Source of the DNA: Phycisphaerae bacterium
Lineage (GTDB): Bacteria > Planctomycetota > Phycisphaerae > Phycisphaerales > UBA1924
NCBI GenBank assembly: GCA_030426605.1
Contig: JAUHXM010000004.1
Coordinates: 1-64,000, forward strand
Length of the DNA stretch: 64,000 nucleotides
Reading direction: 5' to 3'
Shown: piece after piece, positions 33,986-43,235 of the stretch
Layout of the letters: every line of letters starts with the position of its first letter
Numbering within the stretch: the first letter of the stretch is position 1
Program-made: the position numbers and the translations under genes
Notes under the pieces: generated by a model
What the model saw: the letters and a program-made list of their open reading frames with translations, nothing else
Databases searched by the model: none
What the model was told of the DNA's origin: nothing

Positions 33986-34891
33986 ATGACCGACGCCCCG
34001 CCACCAACCGAACTCGACGCCCCCCGGCGTGACGGGGTCGCGCTGCGGGTGCTGGCGAGCGGGTCACGCGGGAACTGCTCGGTGCTGGTCTCGGGCGGGT
34101 CGCCGCGCCGGGTGACGCTGATCGACGGGGGGCTCAGCCCGTCGCGGACGCGCCGGCACCTGGCGGACGTGGGCATCCAGCCCCACGAGGTGGACGACAT
34201 CGTCTTCACGCACCTGGACACGGACCACTGCCACGCGGGGTGGGTCTCGGCGTTGCGCGGGCATCTGTGGCATGCGCGGGTGCGGATGCTGCACAAGCAC
34301 CGTGGGCGCGGCGAGCGGATGGGATTGCTCACGACTCGGACCGAATTGTTCGACGAGGACGGGTTCCAACTCGGCGCGATGCGCGCGCACCCCGTGGTGA
34401 TGTCGCACGACTCGCTCGGCGTCGCGGCGTTCCGGTTCGCCGTCGATTCTCAAGACGGCGTCGCCGAGCTCGGGTTCGCGACGGACGTCGGGCGCGTGAC
34501 CCCCCGGCTCATCGACCACATGAAGGGCGTGGGCGTGCTCGCGATCGAGAGCAACTACTGCCCGCGTCTGCAGGAATCGTCCGGGCGGCCCGCGTTCCTG
34601 AAGCGTCGGATCATGGGCGGGTCGGGGCACTTGTCCAACCAGGAGTGCGCGGACGCGGTGTCGCGGATCGAGCCGCGCGGGCACGTCGTGTTTCTCCACC
34701 TGTCGCAGGAGTGCAACCGCCCGTCGCTCGTGAGCGCCGAGCACGCGGGGGGCGACATCCCGTTCACGATCTCGGACCAGCACCGCCCGACTCGCTGGGT
34801 GCCGATCCCGGCGCTGCGGCCAGTGGTCCGCACGGCGCCGGTCGTGACGGGCAACCTGTTCACCCAGTCCCGGCCCGGCTCGGTGGCGTGA
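33986..34891 (+). CDS. MBL-fold metallo-hydrolase (YycJ/WalJ-like)
   Basis: A 301-residue metallo-beta-lactamase-fold protein. It opens with LRVLASGSRGNCSVLV, typical of the WalJ/YycJ nuclease-like family, then LIDGGLSPSRTRRHLADVG and the metal motif FTHLDTDHCHAG. Further ligands come in VVMSHDS, GFATDVG and GGSGHLSNQEC. YycJ relatives are implicated in DNA processing, but that role is not shown here. Its stop overlaps the following GTG (GTGA). Confidence 0.85.
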   Translation: MTDAPPPTELDAPRRDGVALRVLASGSRGNCSVLVSGGSPRRVTLIDGGLSPSRTRRHLADVGIQPHEVDDIVFTHLDTDHCHAGWVSALRGHLWHARVRMLHKHRGRGERMGLLTTRTELFDEDGFQLGAMRAHPVVMSHDSLGVAAFRFAVDSQDGVAELGFATDVGRVTPRLIDHMKGVGVLAIESNYCPRLQESSGRPAFLKRRIMGGSGHLSNQECADAVSRIEPRGHVVFLHLSQECNRPSLVSAEHAGGDIPFTISDQHRPTRWVPIPALRPVVRTAPVVTGNLFTQSRPGSVA

Positions 34892-35805
34892 GCGCCCGCG
34901 CGGGACATCAGCCGCCACGCCGGGCGATCACGCTCGACGACCGCGACGCGCGCCCGCGGACGCAGCGTCGCGAACACGTCGTTCGGCGCGCCAGGCGAAT
35001 CTGGGCACGGCTGCTCGATGCACTGGGCTTCCGGCGGTCGTTCGTGGTCGAGGGCGTGCGGTACCGCGAGCGGACGCGTGACCCGCTCCGCCGGGCGCTG
35101 AGCCGGCGCGGTACGGGCGTGAAGGAATACGACGTCCGGTTCCCAGCGACCGCTCGCCGGAAACGCACGACGATGCTGATCCGGTGCACGAACGAGCGCC
35201 GGTTCGCGGACATCGGGCCGACGCGCCGGCCGTCGCTGTACGACGGGCTCGAGGGCGTGGTGCGCCCGGGGATGCGGCTGTTCGAGGTCGGGTGCTCGAC
35301 GGGCGCGGGGTCGGTGCGGTTGTGCGAGATGGTCGGGCCCTCGGGCGGCGTGGTCAGCGTGGACCGGGACCGGGAGTCGATCCGGTACGCCCGCCTGCGG
35401 TACCTCGAGCCCCAGCTCGCGTTCGAGATCGGGGGCGTTGAGACGCTCGTGGGCGAGCTCGAGGGGGCGTTCGACGGGGCGATCGCGGTCGATGCGCTGG
35501 AGCCGGACGACGACGTCACGCGCTCGGCGTTCGAGGAGCTGTGGCGTGTGATCCGTCCCGGCGGGTGGCTGATCGTGTTTCAGAGGGTGCTGCCGGCGGA
35601 GGTTGATCGGCTCGTGGGCAGCCTGAAGGCGGTCTGCGGCGAGGACGCGACGATCCAGGTCGGGTCCCCCCTCGCGGACGCGACGGTGCGGATCGTCGTC
35701 CAGCGGCCGATCGTGGACTCGATCGTCGGCGTGGGGCCCGACGAGGACGAGCCCGATGACCCGTGGTGGGAGACACCGCGCGATGCGGGCCCGCCGGGCG
35801 GCTAG
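34888..35805 (+). CDS. Class I SAM-dependent methyltransferase
   Basis: A 305-residue protein. The first ~100 residues are basic and arginine-rich with no known domain. Then come the SAM motif LFEVGCSTGAGSVRLCEMVG (about residues 131-150), an acidic ribose-binding position in GGVVSVDRDRES and the post-motif VIRPGGWLIVFQRVL. The acceptor is unknown. It is translated with the MBL gene by a GTGA overlap, and its TAG stop forms part of the candidate rsfS -10 box. Confidence 0.75.
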   Translation: MSARAGHQPPRRAITLDDRDARPRTQRREHVVRRARRIWARLLDALGFRRSFVVEGVRYRERTRDPLRRALSRRGTGVKEYDVRFPATARRKRTTMLIRCTNERRFADIGPTRRPSLYDGLEGVVRPGMRLFEVGCSTGAGSVRLCEMVGPSGGVVSVDRDRESIRYARLRYLEPQLAFEIGGVETLVGELEGAFDGAIAVDALEPDDDVTRSAFEELWRVIRPGGWLIVFQRVLPAEVDRLVGSLKAVCGEDATIQVGSPLADATVRIVVQRPIVDSIVGVGPDEDEPDDPWWETPRDAGPPGG

Positions 35806-35808
35806 GGT
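35803..35808 (+). promoter_or_regulatory. -10-like box TAGGGT for rsfS
   Basis: TAGGGT ends six bases before ATG at 35815 and overlaps the stop of the preceding gene. Confidence 0.35.
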
Positions 35809-35814
35809 TGCCCG

Positions 35815-36300
35815 ATGAGTGAACCCACCGACGCACAACCCAACCCGACGTCCGGCGACCAGATGATCGCCCAGGCCCGCGCCTCGCGCGTCCGATCGCC
35901 CGAGCAGCACCAGGCCGCCCGAGCGTTCGCGGTCGAGTGCGCCCAGTCGCTGCGCGACGACAAGTGCGAGCATGTCGTGATCCTGGACGTGTCAAAGGTC
36001 TCGCAGGTGACCGAGTTCGTGGTCGTGGGATCGGGCACGAGCGAGCGGCAGATGCGGGCGGCCCTCTCAAACATCAGCGAATGGGGCGACGAGCGCGGGT
36101 TCCGGACGTTCGGATCACAGGGCGATGAACGCGGCACCTGGCTGCTCGCGGACTTCGTGGACGTTGTCGTGCACGTGTTCGAGCCCAACACGCGGGCGCA
36201 CTACGACCTGGAGATGCTCTGGGGCGACACGCCGAGGGTGGACGTGCCCGACGGGCCCGGGCCCTGGGCGAAGCGAGCCAAGGGCGGGACGTCGGCGTGA
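35815..36300 (+). CDS. rsfS: Ribosomal silencing factor RsfS
   Basis: RsfS (YbeB/DUF143) binds L14 and blocks subunit joining under starvation. The 161-residue protein matches: DDKCEHVVILDVSKVSQVTE, FVVVGSGTSERQMRAALSNI, WLLADFVDVVVHVFEPNTRA and YDLEMLWGDTPRV. A 30-residue N-terminal extension precedes the domain. The usual neighbour nadD is absent. Its stop overlaps the GTG of aroB. Confidence 0.94.
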   Translation: MSEPTDAQPNPTSGDQMIAQARASRVRSPEQHQAARAFAVECAQSLRDDKCEHVVILDVSKVSQVTEFVVVGSGTSERQMRAALSNISEWGDERGFRTFGSQGDERGTWLLADFVDVVVHVFEPNTRAHYDLEMLWGDTPRVDVPDGPGPWAKRAKGGTSA

Positions 36301-37463
36301 GCGAGTCGGTGCGTGTGAAGCTCGGCGAGCGCGGGTACGACGTCGTCGTCGGGCCCGGGGCACTCGCGGAGTTGGGCGCACGCACGCGGGGGTCCGTGGG
36401 TGACGGTGCCGGGCGCGCGTTCGTGGTCATCGATGCGGGCGTGCCCGAGTCGGGCGTGACGGCGGCAACGGGATCGCTGAAGGCCGCAGGCTTTGAGCTT
36501 CGGACGCACGCGTTCGATCCGACGGAACGCATCAAATCGATCGATACCGCCACGAGGATCCTCGAGCACCTCGCGGCGACCGGGCAGGACCGCTCCGAGC
36601 CCGTGGTCGCGCTTGGGGGCGGGATCGTGGGCGATGTCGCGGGGTTCGTCGCGGCGACCTATCGGCGCGGCGTGCCGGTCATCCAGTGCCCCACCACCCT
36701 CCTCGCGATGGTGGACGCGTCTGTCGGCGGCAAGACGGGGGTGAACCTCGAACTCCCCGGGGCCAAGCTGCTCAAGAACATGGTCGGGTCGTTCCACCAG
36801 CCCGGTTGCGTCGTCGCGGACGTCTCGGTTCTGAACTCCCTCGCACCGAGGCACGTGCGGGCGGGATTCGCCGAGTGCATCAAGCACGCGATGATCGCGC
36901 AGAGCGTCTCCGGCGTGGACCTGATGGGGTGGCTCGAAGCGAACCTGGACGCGGCGCTCGCGGGCGATCCGGGTGTGCTGAGCGAGTTGGTGCGCCGGAA
37001 TGTGGCGATCAAGGCGGACGCCGTGGTCGCCGACGAGCGGGAGACGGCCCCCAGCACCGTCGGCGGGCGGGCGTTGCTGAATCTCGGGCACACCTTCGGG
37101 CACGCGATCGAGACGCTCGACGGGATCACGCCCGACGCGTCGGACCCGTCGCTCGCGCCCTTGCACCACGGGGAGGCGGTCGGGCTCGGGCTCATCGCGG
37201 CTGGCGCGTGCTCACGAGCCCTGGGGATGGTGGACGACGCGTGGGTCGCGCGCGTTCGGGCGGTCATCGACCGGGTCGGGCTGCCCACGGCGGTCGGCGG
37301 GCTGCCCGGCGATGACGAGCTCATCGAACGGATGGGGCACGACAAGAAGGTCCGGGCGGGCGTGCTGCGGCTGGTCCTGCCCGAGGGCGAGGGACGGTCG
37401 CGGGTCGTCGACGACCCGGACCGGGCGGCGGTCGTCGCGGGGCTCGGCGCGATCCGGGCCTGA
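36297..37463 (+). CDS. aroB: 3-dehydroquinate synthase
   Basis: AroB converts DAHP to 3-dehydroquinate in the shikimate pathway, using NAD and a divalent metal. The 388-residue protein has VALGGGIVGDVAGFVAATYR, VPVIQCPTTLLAMVDASVGG, KTGVNLELPGAKN-like loop text (residues 145-156) and the metal ligands in RETAPSTVGGRALLNLGHTF and GHAIE and HHGEAVGLGL. Start is GTG, coupled to rsfS (GTGA). Confidence 0.95.
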   Translation: MSESVRVKLGERGYDVVVGPGALAELGARTRGSVGDGAGRAFVVIDAGVPESGVTAATGSLKAAGFELRTHAFDPTERIKSIDTATRILEHLAATGQDRSEPVVALGGGIVGDVAGFVAATYRRGVPVIQCPTTLLAMVDASVGGKTGVNLELPGAKLLKNMVGSFHQPGCVVADVSVLNSLAPRHVRAGFAECIKHAMIAQSVSGVDLMGWLEANLDAALAGDPGVLSELVRRNVAIKADAVVADERETAPSTVGGRALLNLGHTFGHAIETLDGITPDASDPSLAPLHHGEAVGLGLIAAGACSRALGMVDDAWVARVRAVIDRVGLPTAVGGLPGDDELIERMGHDKKVRAGVLRLVLPEGEGRSRVVDDPDRAAVVAGLGAIRA

Positions 37464-37614
37464 CCCGTTCAGACCCCACACCCTGGGGAGCGCGGGGGGT
37501 CGATCGGACAATGTTGGAGGGGCTCCAAGGGCAGCCCCGATAAGTGCTTCGGCGTTGCGGCAGGAACGCGGGTTGTCCCCCCGGTTCCCGTGTCGGCGAT
37601 GGCGAGGGCTTGCG

Positions 37615-39414
37615 ATGCGCACGATCGCGATCATCAATCAGAAGGGCGGGTGTGGGAAGACCACGACCGCGATCAACCTGTCCGCTGTCTTCGCGCGTAA
37701 GGGCTTCCGCACGCTGCTGGTGGACATGGACCCGCAGGGGCACTGCGCCGCGGGTTTGGGGATCCCCGAGTCGTCGATCGAGCGGGACGTGACGGACGTG
37801 CTGCTGACGCCCGATTCGCGTCCGCTGGACGCGGACCGCGTCGTGTGGCGCGTGACGCGCGGGCTCGACCTGGTGCCGAGTCGGATGCGGCTGGCGGGCC
37901 TGGAAGCGAGCCGTGGCGGGCTGGCGAGCCTGCCGGAGAAGGAACACAGGCTGGCGCGAGCGATCGCCCGCCTCAACGAAACGACGGGCCCCGAGCCCCT
38001 GCCCAGGCCAGAGCCCGGCGAGGAGCCCAAGCCCGGGCGGTACGACGTGTGCCTGATCGATTGCCCGCCTTCGATCGGGCTGCTGACGTTCAACGCGCTG
38101 GCGGCGGCACGCGAGATCCTGGTGCCGGTCGAGACGAGCTACTTCTCGCTCCAGGGCGCGACGAAGCAGGTGTCCACGGTCAAGTCGATCGCGCGGCGGC
38201 TGGGCATTCGGATCCGCCCGCACGTGCTGGCGACGATCCACGACGGGTCGTTGCCGCTGGCGAAGGACCTGCTGCGTGAGCTCAAGGATCGGTTCGGGTC
38301 CACGGTGATCCCGTCGGTGATCCGGCAGGACCCGGTCTTGAAGGAAGCGGCGTCGTTCGGGCGTCCCGTGATCGACCACGCGCCAGAAGCACCCTCGGCG
38401 GAGGACTACCTGTCGCTGTGCGAGTGGCTGATCGAGCACGCGAACATCGAGCGCGGCGATCTGGTGGACGAGCCGGATTCGGCGCCCGTCGAGGTGCTCG
38501 CTCCCGAGCCCCGGGGGCCCGAGGTGGTGACGGTCTCGGACCCCACACCCGACGCGACCCCTACGGACCCGGCCCCATCGCGGCTGGCGAGCCGACTCGA
38601 GGAACTCTCGCGTCGGGCTCGGGCGATGCAGACGCCTCCGCGGGCGGTGAGGTCGGTCCCCACGCCGAGCGTGGACTCGGCTGCGCCGGGGGCCTCTCCC
38701 GTCATGCTCGTGCAGGGGCCGTCGGATCCGTCGGTGCTCCCCGCGGTGCTGCCCGGGCGGGCGCCAATCCGTCCCGTCGCGGAGATCGTGACGCCTGAGC
38801 CAGCCGAGATTGCCAGGGTCGTGCACGACGCTGCGGAGCCTGCGGAGTTGCCGATCGTCGAGACGCGTTCACGGACGTTCCCGTCGGCGCCTTCGGCGCG
38901 GCGCGTGAGCCCGCTGCCCGAGCCGCCGTACGTGCCCAAGCCAGAGCCCGAGCCAGAGCCCGAGATGCGGGCGCTGATCCAGGCGGCGACCGCGATGGCG
39001 CCCTCCCCGACCGCGACTGAGACGGTGCCCAAGCCCAGCTTACGTGCGTCGTTGGGCAAGCCTGTCGTGCTGGAGCTCGTCGAGACCGAGCCCGTCGAGG
39101 TGCTGGATTCGGTGCGTCGTCTCTTTGGGTGCCGGGCGACGGCGAAGGGGGCGCTCTTCGTTCAGCCGGCGACGCTGGGCACGCGGGTCCAGATCGCGGG
39201 CGAGTTCAACGGGTGGCGGCCCGAGCGGGCGCCGATGGTCCGCAACGAGGGGCTGGGCGTGTTCGAGCTGCGGCTGGACCTGCCGCCTGGGGCGTACCGG
39301 TACCGCCTGGTGATCGACGGTCGTTGGTGCACGGATGCGCACAACCCGGAGCGCGTGTGGAACGCGTTCGGTGAGGCGGACAACCTGCTGCGGGTGCCGC
39401 GCCGATCGGCGTGA
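37615..39414 (+). CDS. ParA/Soj-type ATPase fused to a C-terminal CBM48/AMPK glycogen-binding-like domain
   Basis: A 599-residue protein. Residues 1-275 form a ParA ATPase: deviant Walker A NQKGGCGKTTTAINL, LVDMDPQGHCAAG and Walker B YDVCLIDCPPSIGLLTFNAL. About 230 residues of low-complexity Pro/Glu/Ala linker follow (for example PYVPKPEPEPEPEMR). Residues ~505-595 look like a carbohydrate-binding module 48 / AMPK-beta fold: GTRVQIAGEFNGWRPERAPM, FELRLDLPPGAYRYRLVIDG and DNLLRVP. ParA ATPases position DNA or protein cargo; CBM48 domains bind alpha-glucans such as glycogen. The combination suggests ATP-driven placement of a glucan-linked structure, which is inference. No parB follows. Confidence 0.8.
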   Translation: MRTIAIINQKGGCGKTTTAINLSAVFARKGFRTLLVDMDPQGHCAAGLGIPESSIERDVTDVLLTPDSRPLDADRVVWRVTRGLDLVPSRMRLAGLEASRGGLASLPEKEHRLARAIARLNETTGPEPLPRPEPGEEPKPGRYDVCLIDCPPSIGLLTFNALAAAREILVPVETSYFSLQGATKQVSTVKSIARRLGIRIRPHVLATIHDGSLPLAKDLLRELKDRFGSTVIPSVIRQDPVLKEAASFGRPVIDHAPEAPSAEDYLSLCEWLIEHANIERGDLVDEPDSAPVEVLAPEPRGPEVVTVSDPTPDATPTDPAPSRLASRLEELSRRARAMQTPPRAVRSVPTPSVDSAAPGASPVMLVQGPSDPSVLPAVLPGRAPIRPVAEIVTPEPAEIARVVHDAAEPAELPIVETRSRTFPSAPSARRVSPLPEPPYVPKPEPEPEPEMRALIQAATAMAPSPTATETVPKPSLRASLGKPVVLELVETEPVEVLDSVRRLFGCRATAKGALFVQPATLGTRVQIAGEFNGWRPERAPMVRNEGLGVFELRLDLPPGAYRYRLVIDGRWCTDAHNPERVWNAFGEADNLLRVPRRSA

Positions 39415-39474
39415 GCGAGGGCCCGGCGGGGTGGGTATTCTGAGGTCGAGCCGTTGCGGAGGATCCGCTGAGCC

Positions 39475-41064
39475 ATGGATGAGCGAACCGGCAATTCTGA
39501 TCATCATCGCGCGTCGGGGTTCCCGAGGCTGAGCGGGCAGGGTCCCGACGGCGGGGAGTATGACGCGCTCGCAGAACTTTTCCTGGGTGACCCCGAGCTT
39601 GGGCCGAGCCCGGCGACCGGTGGGCGCGGGCTGCGGCCCGAATCGCCGCGGGTGGTCGCCAAGCCCGAGCCCGTGACGGAGGGCGGGCCCGCGCCCAAGC
39701 ACGTCGCGGAGGTCGAGCCCGCGACGCGGCGCGTCGAGGCGGTGCTGCTCGGGCATCTGCCCGTGCGGGCGTCGATCTGGGTGCGGCAGTACGCGAACGC
39801 GGTCGGGACGACCCTCAACCGCCCGGTGGGGCTGGTGCGGATGGCGTCGGACGCGTGCAGCGTGGAGCTGATCGGGCCCGGCGCGGAGCGTGTGCCGCTC
39901 GAGGATGCGCTGCCCGCCGACAGCATCGAGGACGCCGTGCGGTCGGTCTCGGCGCTGGCGGACCGGTGGATCATCCGCGTGGACGAGGTGGACGAGGAAT
40001 CGCTCGCGGAGTCGTCGGCGATCGAAGAGGTCACGATCCTCACGGGCTCGGACGAGGCGGCGGTCGTCGCGTCGTACCGGCTGGTGAAGTCCCTCGCGGC
40101 GACGTGGGACCGCGTGTTCGGCACCGAGGGCGGGCCCGAGCTCGGGCTTGCGATCATGGGGTCGAGCGGTGAGCAGGCGCTGGCGGCGGGCGAGAAGCTT
40201 GAGCGGGCGGCGGGGTCGTTCCTGAACCGACCGGTGCGTGTGACGGCACGGGTGCCCAAGGTCGGTGTGTCGTCGGCCGCGACGATCTACCGCGGGTCGG
40301 ACGTGATCGATTTCGAGACCGTGATCGAGGCGATCCGATCGGTCGAGCCGGCGCCGCTGCGCCTGACCGACGAAGCGGAGCGGGTGCTTGACGAGGGCGA
40401 GCCCGTCGAAGCGATCGAGCCCGTCATCGAGGACGCGGAAGAAGAGATCGTCTTCGAGGCGGAAGCCGTCGAGGCGACGGAGCCTGTGCGGGACTCGGTT
40501 GCGGCGATCGAGTCCGAGGGTCGCGACGAGGAAGAGACCAAGACCGAGACACCGGAGCCGGCGGACACCGCTGGGCCCGGAGCGCCGGCGGCGACGCCGG
40601 AGGAGACGACGATGACGCCCCCCGAGCAGCCGATGATCGTGACGCGGCACGTGCCGGACATCGCGCCCAAGCGGATCGAGCCGGCGATCCGCCCGGTGAC
40701 GCCCGCGCCCGCGGCGCTGATCGAGGGGTTGGGTGTGCTCGAGTCCGAGTGCCCGTACGCCACGGGCGTGACGCTCGCGGCGGACGAGCTCGGGGCGCTG
40801 CACCTGATCGCGGACGACGCGGACGGCTCAGACGAAGCGGTGCGCCAGCTGACCGCCGCCGCGACGTGGGCTTCGGCGCACGGGAAGCTGCTGCGCAAGG
40901 CCGAGCCGTCGCTCGGCGATGCCGGCCGCGAGCCGGTGCGGCACCTTCTCACGAACGACGCGAAACGCGTGCGCAACCTGCTGGACACGGACCTGAAGGT
41001 GCACCTCGTGACCGAGGTGTCGCTGGGCGGGCAGCGCGGGCGCGTCGCGATCGAGATCAACTGA
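39475..41064 (+). CDS. Large acidic protein, possibly a degenerate MinD/FlhG-like partner of the ParA fusion
   Basis: A 529-residue protein of unknown family. The middle (about residues 160-265) resembles the second half of MinD/FlhG: EVTILTGSDEAAVVASYRLV parallels the TTPEPTAITDAYALIK stretch, LGLAIMGSSGEQALAAGEKL parallels the NMV-S-EEA strand and helix, and NRPVRVTARVPKV the final strand. No Walker A is present, so it cannot bind ATP in the usual way. An acidic linker (~285-420) and a separate C-terminal alpha/beta domain (~430-529) follow. It lies 60 bases after the ParA fusion with GGAGG upstream, so the two probably work together. Homology is my inference from pattern. Confidence 0.5.
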   Translation: MDERTGNSDHHRASGFPRLSGQGPDGGEYDALAELFLGDPELGPSPATGGRGLRPESPRVVAKPEPVTEGGPAPKHVAEVEPATRRVEAVLLGHLPVRASIWVRQYANAVGTTLNRPVGLVRMASDACSVELIGPGAERVPLEDALPADSIEDAVRSVSALADRWIIRVDEVDEESLAESSAIEEVTILTGSDEAAVVASYRLVKSLAATWDRVFGTEGGPELGLAIMGSSGEQALAAGEKLERAAGSFLNRPVRVTARVPKVGVSSAATIYRGSDVIDFETVIEAIRSVEPAPLRLTDEAERVLDEGEPVEAIEPVIEDAEEEIVFEAEAVEATEPVRDSVAAIESEGRDEEETKTETPEPADTAGPGAPAATPEETTMTPPEQPMIVTRHVPDIAPKRIEPAIRPVTPAPAALIEGLGVLESECPYATGVTLAADELGALHLIADDADGSDEAVRQLTAAATWASAHGKLLRKAEPSLGDAGREPVRHLLTNDAKRVRNLLDTDLKVHLVTEVSLGGQRGRVAIEIN

Positions 41065-41144
41065 GCAAGCCGCCGTGACAATGGCGTGACCCGCGCGGGC
41101 CGATGGATGCAGTATGTTTCCATCGAGGAACCCGGAGGTCAGCG

Positions 41145-41741
41145 ATGCTTGCAAGCCTGATGGTGATGACGTGTGCGGCACTCGGCGTGGAGGGCGCTGG
41201 CTCGTGGTTGTGCGAACGCCCCGTGCCCTCGATGCTCCGCGAGTGGCGCGTCGAGGACGGCGGGAACGGGCACCGGTACTCGGTCGTCGTGACGCCCGAC
41301 GGCATCTCGTGGTCTCGCGCGGCCTACGCGGCTGAGCTGCTGGGCGGGCACCTCGTGACGCTGGAATCGCCCGAGGAGAATGCGTTCGTGTTCTCGATGA
41401 TCGTGGGCCTTGATGAGGCGTGGACCATCAACGTGCTCGACGACGGGCGGCGGTTCCAGCACGGGCCGTGGATCGGGCTCAGGCAGGATCTCGAAGCCCG
41501 CGAGCCCGCGGGCGGTTGGGGGTGGCTCAACGGGGGCACGCTTACGCACGCGCTCTGGAGCCCGCACGAGCCCAATGACCGCCAGCACGCCGAGGGCGAG
41601 GAGAACCGCGCGCACTACTTCGGGTGGGGCGACATCCGCACGCACCTCTGGAACGACATGCCCGAGACGCCCGGCGGCACGGGGGGCGAGCCCGGCCTGC
41701 GGATCACTTCGTTCGTTGTGGAGTATCCGCCCAAGGGGTAA
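41145..41741 (+). CDS. Secreted C-type lectin domain protein
   Basis: A 198-residue protein with a short signal peptide and a C-type lectin-like domain. WSRAAYAAELLGGHLVTLES (about residues 50-69) is the typical first helix region and GPWIGLRQD the WIGL core. SPHEPNDRQ contains the EPN calcium/mannose-type motif and LWNDMP the WND motif, both needed for calcium-dependent sugar binding. GGAGG lies seven bases before ATG 41145. It may bind extracellular or surface glycans. It follows the ParA-CBM48 pair but has its own ribosome site. Confidence 0.82.
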   Translation: MLASLMVMTCAALGVEGAGSWLCERPVPSMLREWRVEDGGNGHRYSVVVTPDGISWSRAAYAAELLGGHLVTLESPEENAFVFSMIVGLDEAWTINVLDDGRRFQHGPWIGLRQDLEAREPAGGWGWLNGGTLTHALWSPHEPNDRQHAEGEENRAHYFGWGDIRTHLWNDMPETPGGTGGEPGLRITSFVVEYPPKG

Positions 41742-41753
41742 GGCACGGCGCAT

Positions 41754-41779
41754 GAAAAACCCCCCGCTCACGCGGGGGG
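41754..41779 (-). terminator. Rho-independent terminator of clpX
   Basis: On the minus strand CCCCCCGC/GCGGGGGG pairs around a four-base loop and is followed by five T (AAAAA at 41755-41759 on plus). On the plus strand no T-run follows, so it mainly serves clpX. Confidence 0.85.
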
Positions 41780-41804
41780 CTCGTGTGTGATCGATGGGCG
41801 TCGG

Positions 41805-43235
41805 TCAGGCGCTGTTGGCGCGGCTCACGCGGATGTCGGCGAGCGGGCGCGGGTTCTCGATCTGGGCCTTGTCAATAACGTACTCGGCGCCCTGGTTGTC
41901 CAGGTCGGGCAGGTCGTAGACGAGGTCGATCATGATCTCTTCCATGACGGCACGCAGAGCACGGGCGCCGGTGGCGCGTTTGGTGGCCCGCTTGGCGAGC
42001 GTGTCGAGGGCGTCGTCGGTGAAGACGAGCTTGGCGCCCTCGAGGTGGAAGAGGTGCTGGTACTGGCGGACGATCGCGTTCTTGGGCTCGGTGAGGATCT
42101 GCACGAGCGCCTCGGTCGAGAGCGGCATGAGGGGTGTGATGACGGGCAGGCGGCCGACGAGCTCGGGGATGACGCCGAACTCGACGACGTCCTCGTTGCT
42201 CACCTGGCTGAGCAGCCAGTTGCGCTCGGCCTGCTGGTCGGCGAACTCGCGCTTGGACTCGTCGTTCGCACCCGCGCCGAAGCCGATGCGGGACTTGCCG
42301 AGGCGTCGGCGGATGATGTCTTCGAGGCCGACGAACGTGCCGCCGCAGATGAAGAGGACGTTCTTGGTGTCGAACTGGATGTACTGCTGCTCGGGGTGCT
42401 TGCGGCCGCCCTGCGGTGGGACGTTTGCGACGGTGCCCTCGAGCATCTTGAGCAGCGACTGCTGGACGCCCTCGCCCGAGACGTCGCGGGTGATGGAGAC
42501 GTTGTTGGAGGTCTTGCCGACCTTGTCCACCTCGTCGATGTAGATGATGCCGCGCTGGGCGGCCTCGACGTCGAAGTCGGCGGCCTGGAGCAGCTTGAGC
42601 AGCAGGTTCTCGACGTCCTCGCCGACGTAGCCGGCTTCGGTGAGCGTGGTCGCGTCGCCGATGGCGAAGGGGACCTTCAAGAGCCTCGCCATGGTCTTGG
42701 CGAGCAGCGTCTTGCCGCTGCCGGTGGGCCCGATCAGGAGGATGTTGGACTTGTCGAGCTCGATGCTGCCCGCGTCGTCGGACTCGGCGTGCAGCAGGCG
42801 CTTGTAGTGCGAGTGGACGGCGACGGCGAGCGAGCGCTTCGCTTGACGCTGCCCGATCACGTACGAATCCATGAACTCGACGATCTCGCGCGGCGAGGGG
42901 ATCTCCTGGAGGGCGCTGGCGATCGAGGAGACGCGGCGGCGCTCCTGGCGGAAGATGTTCTGGCAGAGGTCCACGCAGTTGGAGCAGACGTAGACCTCGT
43001 TGGGGCCTTCGACCATGGGGCCGACCTCGCGGGAGGTCTTGCCGCAGAAGGAGCAGGTGGTGACCTTCCGGCCGCGGAAGCCGCTGCCGCCGTCGTCGCC
43101 CCCGCCGGCACCGCCTCCCCCGCCGCCGCTGGTGTGTTTGGAGGATCCTGCGTCTCCGGAGGAGCCGGACGAGCTGGAATCGGCCATGGCCTGGGGATCG
43201 GGGATGTCACGGCCGAGGGGCTGGTCTTGGGTCAT
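41805..43235 (-). CDS. clpX: ATP-dependent Clp protease ATP-binding subunit ClpX
   Basis: ClpX unfolds substrates for ClpP. The 476-residue protein has a zinc-binding domain ([23 protein letters not shown]) and an AAA+ core with Walker [41 protein letters not shown] and Walker [14 protein letters not shown] follow, with the pore loop and the IGF loop (SRIGFGA) that docks ClpP. An unusual Ser/Gly-rich stretch (residues ~17-50, including [14 protein letters not shown]) precedes the zinc domain. ATG 43235 is used because GAGGAC lies upstream. clpP is not adjacent. Confidence 0.96.
   Translation of the reverse strand: MTQDQPLGRDIPDPQAMADSSSSGSSGDAGSSKHTSGGGGGGAGGGDDGGSGFRGRKVTTCSFCGKTSREVGPMVEGPNEVYVCSNCVDLCQNIFRQERRRVSSIASALQEIPSPREIVEFMDSYVIGQRQAKRSLAVAVHSHYKRLLHAESDDAGSIELDKSNILLIGPTGSGKTLLAKTMARLLKVPFAIGDATTLTEAGYVGEDVENLLLKLLQAADFDVEAAQRGIIYIDEVDKVGKTSNNVSITRDVSGEGVQQSLLKMLEGTVANVPPQGGRKHPEQQYIQFDTKNVLFICGGTFVGLEDIIRRRLGKSRIGFGAGANDESKREFADQQAERNWLLSQVSNEDVVEFGVIPELVGRLPVITPLMPLSTEALVQILTEPKNAIVRQYQHLFHLEGAKLVFTDDALDTLAKRATKRATGARALRAVMEEIMIDLVYDLPDLDNQGAEYVIDKAQIENPRPLADIRVSRANSA

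Noticed and set aside
37500-37545. Small hairpin GGGGCT...AGCCCC between aroB and the ParA fusion considered as a terminator or riboswitch
   Set aside because: Only six pairs, no T-run and no recognisable aptamer.
39040-40803. 587-codon minus-strand frame opposite the MinD-like gene
   Set aside because: Arg/Asp/His-rich shadow frame. It forms only because the plus-strand codons are so GC-biased.
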